From: Alligator mississippiensis | Taxonomy: Eukaryota; Chordata; Crocodylia; Alligatoridae | Reading direction: 5' to 3' | Assembly: GCF_030867095.1 (NCBI RefSeq) | Contig: NC_081828.1 | Coordinates: forward strand, 53,793,434-53,857,433 | Length of the DNA stretch: 64,000 nt | Shown here: piece after piece, positions 28,513 to 39,900 of the stretch | Numbering within the stretch: position 1 is the first letter of the stretch | How the letters are laid out: each line of letters opens with the position of its first letter | Notes under the pieces: model-generated | What the model was told of the DNA's origin: nothing | The model's database searches: none | What the model saw: the letters and a program-made list of their open reading frames with translations, nothing else | Program-made: the position numbers and the translations under genes

Positions 28513-30050
28513 TTGAGACCCCCACAGTGAGGGAGGGAGTGGGGCAGAGTTGACATCTTGGGCTGGGGCTGGGGGCGCTGGCCAGCTGAGGCAATACATG
28601 GGGCCCAGGGCTGGGGTGGGAATGCGCAGCCATGAGACCCGGCTAGGGAGCAGGACAGAGCCACAAAGCAGCTCGTGAAGGGGGGACCAGCAGAGGAGGA
28701 AGTGGCTCCCCACTGCTGCACACAATCCCAGGGAGGAGGTATGGGGGGACATGTGTCCCTCCAGACCTGTGCACAGGGTGGGGGCAGATGCAGGTTGCCC
28801 ACAGTGGGCTTGGGGCTCTGCACCCTGCTGCCCTCCCCCTGGGGGCCTCCACAGCCCAGCACATGGGGCCTGACGTGGAAAGGCAGAGAGGCTTGGTGCT
28901 GCTGCTGCTGGGTCTGGCTGCACTGCTATGGTAAGGCAGGGGCAGGAGCGGTAGCCGGGCAGAGTTGTGCTCCCCGCTGCTGCCAGGCAGGCAAGGGGCA
29001 TCTTGCCATAGTGGCGCGGGGCTCCTGTGGGGAGGGCAGCAGGGCAGGGAGCCCCAAGCCGGAAACACACACAATGCATCCTCCCCTATCCCCCACAGCC
29101 TTGGCTTGGTTTCGTTCCAACCATGCCATGGCGGGGAAGAGGGGGAGGTGGACTTGTGTCCATAGGCAGAGGAAGAAAATATGATTTGGTGGGGGCTGAG
29201 TGTGCGCATGTGCAAGTAAGTCCATCACGTGGAAGGGACGGGGACAGATTGAGGCCCCCAAGGTGAGGAAGGAAGCAGGGCAGAGACCAGGGCAGAGGCT
29301 GGGGTGAAAGGGGCCCTGGGGCTGGGGTGGATCATGGGACACTTGCTTCCCAGAAGGCTCTTGGGGGGGGGGCTTCCGCCACCACGCACACACCCAGGCA
29401 CGCACAGGAGATACATGCCACCCCCCGCCCTGATCTGTGCTGTGTGTGGGGTGGAAGCGGCTGCTGGTACTCCAGCAGCCGCATGACATCACATGCCTCC
29501 TGCAAGCTGGCTGCGCTGCCTGCCTGGCGATGGGAGGCATGTGGTGTCACACCACTGCCAGGGCACCAGCAGTGCAGTGCGGAGCACAGCCCACAGCGGC
29601 AGCTGCCTCCACCCTGCACACAGCACAGATCACAGAGCACATATTCCCTATGTCAGCCCCGGGGTTGCATGCAGCAGCAGGAGCCCCCCCTGCATCCCTG
29701 GATGAGCCACCCAGACAGCAAGAGTCCCACGACCCGCCCCAGGACCCATTCACCCCCACCCTCATGGGGGCCTTGATCTGCACCCCCACGCCCTTTCCCA
29801 CCCCCTGTGCCTCTTCCCATCCACATGTTTACCTGCTCAGCTGGGTGCTGCTCCACACATGGCTTGACCAGGCTGAGTTCCTGGCCACCTGCAGGCTCTG
29901 GCTGCTTGTCTCTGTGCACTCCCCTTCCCCGCACTGCAGCCACTTGGAGCCCATGCCCGGGCTGCCTGCATTTGGGGGCACTAAGCCCCCTTAGCCCTGG
30001 CCTTCCATCACTTACGCTTGTGTCCCTTTCCATTTTTTAAAGATGGTCAC
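28513..30050. repeat. GC-rich unclassified repeat region
   Basis: About 1.5 kb of G/C-rich DNA replaces the CR1. It has internal similarity: the phrase around gagacccccacagtgaggga (28515) recurs diverged near 29250, both followed by gggcagag and ctggggctgggg-type runs. Many long open frames exist on both strands, but all are Pro/Ala/Gly/Cys-rich and lack domain features, as expected of stop-poor GC-rich DNA. No terminal repeats or target duplication were found. Confidence 0.5.
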
Positions 30051-30216
30051 CCTTCAAGCTGTGCCACTGGAAACTTTCTTTAATGTTCCCCAAACAACCA
30101 GATTTATCACAAGGAATCTTTCACAAACATAATTTATACATTCTGCAGACATATACACGGCTTAAGCAAGCAGGCTGATCTGGCTATAGCTTTTTACAGT
30201 AAACTGAGACACAGAG

Positions 30217-30622
30217 GGTAGGTCCAGACGCGCATGTACATGTGGTATACGGCACCGGAGACCCATCTGTGGCACCGCACACCGCACGCACTGCACATGC
30301 AGGCATTCCCTGCACTGCTAATTTGCAGCACACATGGTTTTTTGATACAGTGAGATCCTGGTGTCAGAAAAAACTGTGCCTGAAAAAAGTGGCATGGCAC
30401 AAGTGATGGCAGTGTGTGCCACCCAAAACCAGAGCCTTACTGGCTGGAGCCACACTGGCTGCTGGCCAAACTCCACAGTCCGGATCGCTGACCCAGGACA
30501 ACTGGCTGCACACCACAGCATGCGTTTACAGGTGTTCCTGGGGGACAAGTAACAGCAGCACATATTGTGCCATTGCTGTTTGTCCCCAGAGAAAAGCACA
30601 TGCGTGCTGGTCTGCACACATC
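30217..30622 (+). repeat. Interspersed element, three-copy family, copy 3
   Basis: This copy starts gtaggtccagacgcgcatgt and ends with gcacatgcgtgctggtctgc, an imperfect inverted pair. The core ctgctaatttgcagc and gagatcctggtgtcag match copy 1. It is probably a non-autonomous DNA transposon. Flanking cagaggg/cagagagg could be a degraded duplication. Confidence 0.55.
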
Positions 30623-31204
30623 CAGAGAGGTGAAACAACCTGTCCAAGCTGACAAAGCAAATAGGTGGCAGATTAAAATTCAGAAATCTGACTCTTCTTC
30701 AGGTCCTTGTGATTACTAACTCAGGACTTCCTTTGGCATGTATATTTAAACTTGGTAGACAAATAGGCATTGATGCTAGATGCCCATCAATATAATAAAG
30801 AGAGCACAGCTAACATGTTATTCTCTGTTACAGGCCCTGTGAACCCCTTCATTCAAACCAGACCAGTTATGTTGACTATTAGTACATTTTGGCAGAATCA
30901 ATGCATTTCATCTGAACTTTCACTAAAAGCAAAAAAAATTGAGGATTAGGCTGAATGTGTGGGGATGCTAACATTTGACGTTGTGCTGTTCGGTAGAGTG
31001 GTAAACTGAATTAAGTACACTTTTTGTTTTGTAATCTGGATTAATTGGCAAGGTGTTTACATTCTGTGCACAGGTGCTTTTTTATTCTTAGTCAGAAAAC
31101 TCCAAAATATTAAGGTGGCCAACTTTTAAAAAGCCTGTTCCAGGATTCAGAAAGCAATTTGGCTATACCCCCTGAATTTCCCAGTATCCTGAAAACTTAT
31201 AGTA
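30623..31204. other. Intergenic, AT-rich, nothing recognised
   Basis: Plain AT-rich sequence with short homopolymer runs. No repeat family or exon was identified. Confidence 0.6.
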
Positions 31205-32869
31205 CCCGGGGGGGGGGGGGGGGGGGGGGTGTGTAAAATACGGCCCCGCAAGCTGGATCCGGCCTGCCAGCCAATTTAATCTGGCCAGTGGGAACCCACC
31301 AATTAATTGTACCCCACTTCCACCCTCATGCCTGGGAGGGCCCAGCCAACATGCAGCTTCTGGGCGGAGCCGCTGCTGGCATTGCTGCATCCACCAGAAG
31401 ACCTGTTCAGCTTCCCCGGCATCCAGTGGCTCCTCCTCACCTCCCTCCTACAGCGCTTGCTCCAGGCATCAGGTAGGGAAGTGGTGGGTGCAGGGGAGGA
31501 GCTGCACTGGGAGGAGAGCATGGGGCTGAGGCTGGCGGGCGTGTGAAGCCCAAAGTCCACACCTAGAGGGCCAGTGAGAGCTCAGAGCTTGGGTGGGCAG
31601 GGTGTGGGTGTAAGGGAGGGTGGGGAGGTGTGAGGACCCCCTGCACACTCCTCCCCATGGTGCACAGCCCCCACTGCCAGTAGCAGCAGCAGCAGGAGAA
31701 GGCGGTGGGCCCTCAGGCTGCCCGGTGGTGCACAGCTCCAGCTATTCTGGGAGCTGCATGTGGCAGCCAGGAGTGCAGCCAGGCTGGCCCATTTGTATTG
31801 TATGGGGCTCCCTGTGGCACATGTGCAGCTCCTGGCACTTGTACGCCACCAGGGGGAAGCCCTGCACAATGAAACTGACTGCTTTCCCTGCTCGCTGACA
31901 CCCTTTGCAACTGCTGGGACTCCACCATGAAGCAGGGGGTGGGGCTCCCCGCCACTTCCAGCAGAGTCCCGGGTCTTGCATGTGGCGGGAGGCTCAAGGA
32001 ATGCTGCCAGCTCCATCATATGGATCTTTCCCTCAGTGGCACACAACTGCTGGGAGCTGCATGTGTGCCGCAGGGAGCTCACAGGATAGAGGTGGGCTGG
32101 CCTAGCTGTGCTCCTTGCTGGCACATGCAACTGCCAGAACTGCCCAGAGGCATGCGCTTCCGCTGGTACTTCTGGTTTTGTGGCTGGTGCTTCCACGGGG
32201 TGCACGGGCAATCTCAGGGGGTGCATGTGCACCTGTGTGCATCCCCTATGCATCGCTACGGGCTGTTGCTGCCACTTTTGGAGGGCTGTGCACCATGGGG
32301 GGGAGTGTGTGGGAGGGTTCCAACCCCCCCATGCTCCCTTACACCCCACAAATCTCACATACCCACACCCTGCCTCACAACCCCCCCACAGCATACCCTA
32401 CAGCCCCCCCACACACAGCCACACCCCCTCACAAACCCTACACCCATGCACACACCCCACCACACCCCCCCAGTCACACCCCAGACACTCCCCCACACAA
32501 TATGCTACAGTAAGACTTTATTTTTGAGCTATTATGCAGTCACCTCTATATACAGTACACAAGTACAAATCATGACAAATATTTTTTGTAATAAAATATG
32601 TTATAGTACATGTTTGACTTTTAGCACATGCTTTGGTTGTTTTTTTCTGGTTCCAAGATAGCAACTCCCCCTCCCAAAAGGAGTACTTGCTGGGGCAAGG
32701 GGAGGGACTTCCAGCAGCAAAGGTTAGGGTTTAGGGGCAGGACTTCCACTCCCAAGATGGCGACCAGGGGGTGGGGCACCTGTCAAGGGGCAGTGCTACT
32801 GGTGTGGCCCTTGATAGTTCACCAAAACTCATTAAGTGGCCCTCCAGCCCAAATAATTGCCCACCCGTG
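31205..32869 (-). mobile_element. Long non-autonomous hAT element, copy A
   Basis: On the minus strand it begins cacgggtgggcaattatttg (ending at plus 32869) and matches 61941-63549 along its length: the same 'gaggggccnc' start, a 'ttggnaccag/caagatgg' segment, a 'taataaaat ... gtaagactttatttttgag' segment and a GC-rich core. The plus-left end has been altered by a 22-base G run at 31208-31229. Flanks ttatag(ta) and ttacag(at) agree partly. No transposase frame: the long open frames are Cys/His/Pro-rich noise. Confidence 0.75.
31208..31229 (+). repeat. Poly-G tract of 22
   Basis: An uninterrupted G run at the edge of the long hAT element. It could be a true expansion or an assembly/homopolymer uncertainty. 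Confidence 0.9.
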
Positions 32870-34336
32870 TTACAGATAGTGCCATATTTTTTTATACAAA
32901 ATACGTCATATCTGCCATTTACATTATTCTTCACTTCTTTATCATCTTTCTTTTGTTCTTTTTGTTCCTCTCCATTTTTTGTTATTCATTTTTACTTGGT
33001 CCTTGCATTTCATAAGAACATCAGGATCAGTAATTGGCCAGTCTCTCTCTCTCTCAAATGTTAATTTTGCATACATCGGTGTTGTTGGCTAACTGATAAT
33101 CAGGTATCTTAACAGGTATTTGCACAACTACACGCTCAGAATGAGGTAATTGGGTTAGGCTGTGCCCTGGATGAAAGCCTGTACAACTTCAGCACTTCTT
33201 GAGGGACCTTACTAAGGCCTAGCTTGTCATCCAGTACCTGCCCTGGTTCCTTCCCTGCCTTGTCCCTTGACTCTGATGTGGATCTTTGGCCCCTGACCTG
33301 CATTTCACTTTCCAGATTTAAATTTTGGCCAAAATTCTGAGCCGTACACCTGTTCCAACTGTTGCACCAGACTACCCAGTTGTCATCTGTGACACTAACC
33401 ACCTGTACTGAGGTTGAAGCTTAAAGCATTGAGTCTCTAGTATGATTGGGGCAGGTGCAAGTTGAGGAACTAGCTACTTGAAAAGGTTGCACTTGTTTCT
33501 CAAGGATCAGCTACACCTTCTTCTGTCTATTTGTTCTTCATCGCTGCGGTGTCTGAGATCACAACATTCATGGAGATAACAAAGCAACATAATTTCAGCA
33601 TGCTCACATATACTTAGGTTGGCAGAATGCAATTTTTATTTATTTTTTTAATTTTGATGGCTAAAAATAATGATTGTTTGTTTATTTCAATTTTATTTAT
33701 ATTTTTATCAATTTAAATTTTCAGGATTGCCTGAAATTAGAGGTGTGGGGAGCAGACAATTTAGTACTCACAGTGTACTGCTAAAAGCTTTATAAAATCA
33801 CGTCATAATATAATAAGTAAATATCCATAAATCAATAAAGAATGTCTGCTTTAAATCATTCTGTTAATTTAGTAATACATTTGCACCAGGCTGGAGCCTT
33901 CATTTTTATGGAGCGGCAAGGGCCAGGCTAGGGGCTGCAGGCTGGGGCACTTGACTTGTCAAATGCCAGGGGGCATTGGCTGTCAAATATCAGGGGACTC
34001 CTGGCTGTCAAATGCCACTGAATTCCCTGAGTCCCACACTGCGCCGGGAGGCAGTGGCTGCCCAACCTGAGGTACACCTGCACACCTTGCCCTGAGCACA
34101 TAGGGGCTGGGTTGGGCTCAGCAGGAGCTTGACACCTGATGCCCCGCTAGGACCAGGGCAGGGCAAGTGGCCAGTGGCACCAGACTCCCAACAACTTTGC
34201 CAGTGGACAACGGACCCTACAACAGCATCCCCACCCCCACCTCATACCACGACACTTCCCCCCCGCAAGACCCTCAGCTCCTGTAGCAGCTGCCCAAGCT
34301 GCCGCCAAAGGAGCAGTGTGCAGGTGGCGCAGCCAG
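32870..34336. other. Intergenic, AT-rich to mixed
   Basis: Contains a repeat-like block at about 33130-33415 of unknown family and a GC-richer stretch from 33900. No exon was recognised. Confidence 0.5.
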
Positions 34337-35081
34337 TAGGGCTATGTGAAGCTTCAGCCCCTGATTCAAATAGGCGGAGACTTGGCCCTATTCAGTGGCC
34401 GAATCTCCAAATCCGAATCAAATCAGAGGACCCTTTAATCTCTCCGAATCAAATTGGAACCCTCTAAATTGATCTGGAGAGATTCAGAAAGATTCGGCAA
34501 TTCAGATATAGACACAGCTTTAAATGTTTTTTCTACATACCTCTAAGTAGCAGGTGGCTTGTGAACACTGTGATGCTGGGGTGCATGGAGTGTCCCACAG
34601 GAGCACGGGGGGCTCCCCAGCGCAGTTGGCAGCAGACCCAAGAGTGGACCAGAAGCACTTCCAGTCCACTTCCAGGTCTGCCAGGGAGTGTGCGGGGGGC
34701 CCCCGCACCCTCTCAGCTTGGCGACTGGTGCCTCCTCCGTCTGGGGGGGCACCTGGCGTCCCTCCATGGCTGATTGCTGAGCCAAGGAGGTGTGGGGGGG
34801 CCCCCCCAGCACATTCCCCAGCAGACCTGGAAGTGGACTGGAAGTGCTTCTGGGTCTGCTGCTGAGCACACTGGGGACCACTGCATTCCTGTGGGATGCT
34901 CCATCTGCTCCATCATAGCAGCATTCACAAGCCATGCTGGTACCTCAAGGTATGTAGAAAAAACTTTTAAAGCTGTGTCTGTGTCCGAATCACTGATTCT
35001 CTGAATCAGCATTGGATCTTCAGATTTGGATTTGGACAAATCTGAATCCAAATCGAGTAGGGCCAGCTTTGCACACCCCTA
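34337..35081. mobile_element. Foldback DNA transposon with long inverted arms
   Basis: The left part (34337 to about 34700) and right part (about 34790 to 35081) are inverted copies. Shared blocks, in mirror order, are gacacagctttaaa, ttttttctacatacct, ggcttgtgaa, gcagcagaccca, agaagcacttccagtccact and a G/C-run. The ends tagggctatgtgaagct and, from the right, taggggtgtgcaaagct are related. Flanking gcagccag and agagccag match at 6 of 8, so an 8-bp duplication is likely. No coding capacity. Confidence 0.75.
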
Positions 35082-35239
35082 AGAGCCAGGGCTCCCCTAA
35101 ACCTGCCTGCGGTAGCTGCCATTTGTGCATGTGCATGTGCATGTAAGTGTGTGCATACATGAGTGCATTCATACAGCGCCATCTGTCCCGGATTTCCTTA
35201 CCCCCATCACAGATTTTTTTTTCTTACATCCCCTTTCTA

Positions 35240-36535
35240 TACATTTTGATTCATAGATGTTAGGGTCAGAAGGGACCTCAATAGATTATCGAGTCTGACC
35301 CCCTGCATGGCAGGAAAGAGTGCTGGGTTTAGGTGACCCCAGCTAGATGCCTATCTAACCTCCTCTTGAAGACCCCCAGGGTAGGGGAGAGCACCACCTC
35401 CCTTGGGAGCCCATTCCAGACTTTGGCCACTCTAACTGTGAAGAAGTTCTTCCTAATGTCCAATCTAAATCTGCTCTCTGCTAGCTTATGGCCATTATTT
35501 CTTGTAACACCCAGGAGCGCCTTGGTGAGTAAAGCCTCACCAATTCCCTTCTGTGCCCCCATGATGAACTTATAGGCAGCCACAAGGTCACCTCTCAACC
35601 TTCTCTTGCGGAGACTGAAGAGGTCCAGGTGCCCTAGTCTCTCCTCATAGGGCTTGGCCTGCAAGCCCTTAACCATATGAGTGGCCCTTCTTTGGACCCT
35701 CTCCAGGTTATCCACATCCCTCTTGAAGTGTGGCGCCCAAAATTGCACGTAGTATTCCAACTGTGGTCTGACCAGTGCCCGATAGAGGGGAATTATCACC
35801 TCTTTGGTTCTATTCGTCATGCACCTGCTGATGCACAATAAAGTGCCATTAGCTTTGCTGATGACTTTGTCACACTGACGACTCATGTTCATCTTGGAGT
35901 CCACTAGGACTCCAAGATCTCTTTCTGTTTCCGTGCCACCAAGCAGGTCATTTCCTTGGCAGTAGGTATGCTGGACATTTTTCCTCCCAAGGTGCAGCAC
36001 TTTGCATTTCTCCTTGTTGAACTGCATTCTGTTGTTTTCCGCCCACATGTCCAACCTGTCCAGGTCTGCTTGTAGTTGTTCCCTGCCCTCCGGTGTGTCC
36101 ACTTCTCCCCGCAGTTTTGTGTCATCCACAAACCTGGACAGAGTACACTTCACTCCCTCATCCAAGTCGCTGATGAAGACATTGAAGAGTATTGGTCCAA
36201 GGACCGAGCCCTGCGGGACCCCACTGCCCACACCTTTCCAGGTCGATACCGACCCATCCACTACGACTCTCTGGGTACGACCCTCTAGCCAATTCGCCAC
36301 CCACCGGACCGTGCAGTCATCCAAGTCACAGCCTCTTAACTTATTCACCAGTATGGTGTGAGATACTGTATCGAAGGCCTTCCTGACGTCTAAGTAAATG
36401 ACGTCTACCCCTACTCCTGCGTCCTGTGTTTTGTAACCTGGTCATAAAAAGAGACTAGATTAGTCAGGCCTGATCTATCTGCTACGAACCCATGCTGGTT
36501 TCCCCTCAGCATAATTTTTCCTGCCGGGCTCTCGC
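35240..36535 (-). mobile_element. CR1 3' part, best preserved in the window
   Basis: The element's 3' end is near 35240 (tcatagatgttagggtcaga) and its truncated 5' side near 36535. It carries an uninterrupted frame (next entry). Unlike the other copies it shows no frameshift over more than 1 kb, so it is the youngest CR1 insertion here. It still lacks ORF1, the endonuclease and the start of RT, so it cannot move by itself. Confidence 0.92.
35329..36348 (-). pseudogene. CR1 reverse transcriptase C-terminal fragment, open 339 codons
   Basis: This truncated ORF2 piece contains GVPQGSVLGPILFNVFISDL (RT motif B), a catalytic box FVDD with both Asp residues, NKEKCKVLHLGRK, ETERDLGVLVDS, VRPQLEYYVQFW, RVQRRATHMVKG, and the C-terminal HKLAESRFRLDIRKNFFT. 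It ends naturally with a stop at the CR1 3' side. It starts mid-domain after motif A, consistent with 5' truncation. It is not a host gene despite its open frame. Confidence 0.9.
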
Positions 36536-36652
36536 AGAATTATTAGTAATGGAAATATTTTTCTGTGGGTTTGTGAGTGTGAGGTGAAATCAACATTTAT
36601 CTATGTTTAGCTACAAAAATCAAAGCCTGCCAAGCGTACGTATACTTTAATG

Positions 36653-36917
36653 CAGGGGTTTTCAACCTTTTTTAATAAGTGTACCCCCGGCAGCCCCCTT
36701 TTTAATAAGTATACCCCCCAGGGGTGCGCAGAGTGGAGGGGTGGTAAGAGGTGGCAGCGCAGCATCTGTGTGACCCTGCTCTCACGCCACCTTGGCCCTG
36801 CTCCTGTGAGGCAGTGGTGTGGGGTGGCAGAGCTCCATCCCTGCTCACCCCCACGTACCACCTGGGACCTTTCAAAGTACCCCTAGGCATACGTGTACCC
36901 CCAGTTGGCAACCCCTG
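36653..36917. mobile_element. hAT-type MITE with perfect 8-bp target duplication
   Basis: Ends caggggttttcaacc at the left, and caggggttgccaac read from the right. Flanks CTTTAATG at 36645-36652 and 36918-36925 are identical. Length 265 bp, with repeated 'aagtgtaccccc' phrases inside. No transposase. Confidence 0.92.
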
Positions 36918-36925
36918 CTTTAATG

Positions 36926-39900
36926 TGTTATGTGGAGATAAGATCAGACAAACACTTTGGATTGCCTGTGAAGGTCCCTTTTAATAAGGCCTGCTACAAG
37001 CACAGGGTCTGCCACTTGTAGGAATTACTATAGTGGAAAGTACAAGGAGCTTCACTCTTTTTGTAGCTGTGCATGGATCAAGTACAACTTCCCCCCTTTT
37101 CAAAGCAGTGGCTAGCCTAAAAAAGCAGAAAATGGTTGAAATGGCTAAACAACTACAGGAGAAGAGTCGTTGACTCATCTTTCCCTTCCCCTTCCCTTTC
37201 CTTCCCCCTCCTCCTCCTCATGTCCTGGTTGAGATTGGCGATGACAGGTATTTAGCAGAACGCGCAGATTCCTTAGAATCTGACAGTGCTGTGATGTGCT
37301 CTTCTGCTATGGCAGTTGGAGAGTATTCTGCACTATCATAAATGCTGACACATGGCAGAGATCACATATGCTGCCCATAAACTTGAGGCACACTTAGTAG
37401 TGGATCCAAGAACAGGTAAGGGAGGTGCAGCCCCTCCTCCACACACACACACTTTGGCTGTGCCATGCACATGCAGCGAGTTGTGAGTCCACTGCCTCGT
37501 CTGTGCAGGCTCCTGCTGGAGCTCCACAGGAAAAATGAGCTCTGAGCTCACTAACTGATTGGGGTGGGGTCTGGCTAGGGCCACCAGCCAGACCTTGGAG
37601 CCCAGATGGTGAATGCTGCTGCGGTTTGCCCTTGCCGTCCCTCCTTCTTCCCACTGAACTCAGAAGCTGGGGAAAAGAAGGGACCAGAGTGGAGGTGGCA
37701 GCACTCAGGGAGAAGAGCTGCACTGCTGTACCGTCTCTGGATTCACTCCTGGGCACACTGCTTTCTAAACCTGTCACTGCCTAAGGACAGTTCCAAAATC
37801 ACAGTCACTTTCCACAGAATCTAATGTGTAAAGTGTTTATGTGGTTTTGAGAAAGCTCTGAGGAAGGATGGAAGAAAATACAAATCAAGACTTTGCTGAA
37901 AATTTAGTTCTGACCTTAAAGATACAGCTGTTCCAGTGGCAATATACAATATTGTCTGACTTGTATTTTTTATGCCAAAACTCATACAAGTTCAAACACT
38001 TTCCCTTCAGCATAAACGATATGTCATCACTGAAATATTCATTTTGAGGAAGCAATCAGGGAAAGTGAACCATTGTAGTATTATGTAATGCCATGGATGG
38101 GGGAACACTAGATAATAGCAAACTTTCAAGGATGCATGTCAATGATGCAGCTTTAATTTTTGTGATGGAGGCTGTTTCTCATTCAATGCAAAATGTATTT
38201 TATAGCAAGAAAATACTGTGGAATGAATAAGGATTTGCCTTCTCTTGTAATTGAGTAAAGAGTTTTTACATCATTACCGGGTTTTAGTGTTCCACATGAT
38301 CTGTTGACATCAGTAAATTAGATTCAGTGAGCTGTTTGTCCCTAGTGGTATGCAATATTGTACTTGTCTATTCTTTTTGTTTGGTCATTGATCCTTTATG
38401 TCACCATGTATCTGACTGAAGAGTCTTGGTCTTTTCTCTTGTTTAAAAAAACACACGCAACTGAACCTCAGTTTGAGTATCAGAATGATATTTTGCACAG
38501 AAATACTGAGAGAAAGAAAGGATTGACACATTTGTGTCATCACAAGATGAAATAAGACATTTAGTATCTGCAATACACACAAATCTCTAAAAGATAAGGA
38601 AGGGAGATGCTAACTATTGGTTGAATGCTGACTATATTCAGAAGGACTGAAGATGTGCAAGAACCATACTCATTTCCACAAGAGGCAGATCAGCTAGTAG
38701 GCAGTGGAAGACTGATAGTTAATTAGGCAACACATAATGCTAAGCGATTTTTCTAGTTTTTGAGAGTTCTGTAGGCATCTATCTACCTCACAGCAAATCT
38801 TCTGTCACTACAGAATGAAAATCATCTTGATATGTTGGCTTGAGAAGGTGGTTTGAGAAGAGACCATATTTTATTGTCACACGATATCTAAAACAAATCA
38901 CCCGCTGCATTCTTAAATCTCCCCCCAAATATTTGTCACAATGTAAACATTGTTTGATTAAAGCTAAAAGAATGGGATTAAATACGAAAAGATATCAATG
39001 TCATCATCTAGTAAAGAAATGGAGTCAAAGCTTGTTGACAAATTTTACTATATTTTGCCGTTTGTCTTAAATTTCCAAGGTTATTTGAAATTGGTAAGAC
39101 TAAGGGGAAAGCCAGGTATATCAGGGCCCTGTTCTACAGCCTATTTACATATTTATATTACACTTAGCAAACAACATTTCCAAAAACGATACATCTTTAC
39201 AAACCTGAGATTAGCCATATGACTGTTTTCAGCATCATTACTTTATAATCCCTCTAGAATTAAAGAAGTTGACCCAAATTGTCTTTGCAATATCATTAAT
39301 ATATATGCAAACCAATCTTTAGTCTAATATGAAAGTGTGCCTGAAATACTGTATCTGACTTCAGCGAGGCAGATTTAAAAATAAAGTAATTTGTAAATTT
39401 CTGATTCCCTAATTTTTGTATTAGGGCATTAGGCCTTCATATAAAAATACTGAACCCCAAAATTGTGATATTAGGAGGAAAGGACTCCCTGCTCGTACAG
39501 TTAAAATCTGTGTTAGTATTTGCTGCTCAGATTTGTGCTACTGAATACCAAATTGTAAAAAAAGAAGTTAGAAACATCCACCTGTAAAACAAACAACTGA
39601 GAAACACAAGCTGCTTCTCCTGTGTGCACAGCTGAGTGAATGCATCAACAGTGTTTTTCTTTGATTTGAATTCCAACTTGTGGCTAACTTTGCATTTTTT
39701 TAATTATTTTCAGTTGGGACTTTTGTTAGATGATTGAGATAGTCTGTGGGCTGACCTGTGACTTCCAGGGTTTCAAAATACTTAGGAATCAACTGACAAT
39801 TTAGTTTTATTTTTGGATCTGTAGATTTTCTGGACTTGAAGAATTCTAGGGTCAATAAAAAAATGCAACTCTGTGATTAATTCAGCAGTGTCCATAGAAT

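Noticed and set aside
28299..29994. Cluster of overlapping open frames up to 204 codons
   Set aside because: They occur in several frames of both strands over GC-rich repeat DNA, with no start, splice or domain evidence.
31582..32661. Open frames of 270 codons (minus) and 244 codons (plus) in the long hAT element
   Set aside because: Cys/His/Pro-rich, overlapping on both strands, not conserved in frame with copy B at 61941-63549 and without transposase motifs.
33130..33415. Possible LTR or gene fragment (88-codon minus frame)
   Set aside because: No paired ends, target duplication, splice sites or domain signal, so left as unclassified.
35329..36348. 339-codon frame as a host gene
   Set aside because: All recognisable motifs are those of CR1 reverse transcriptase, truncated at its start and ending at the CR1 3' tail.
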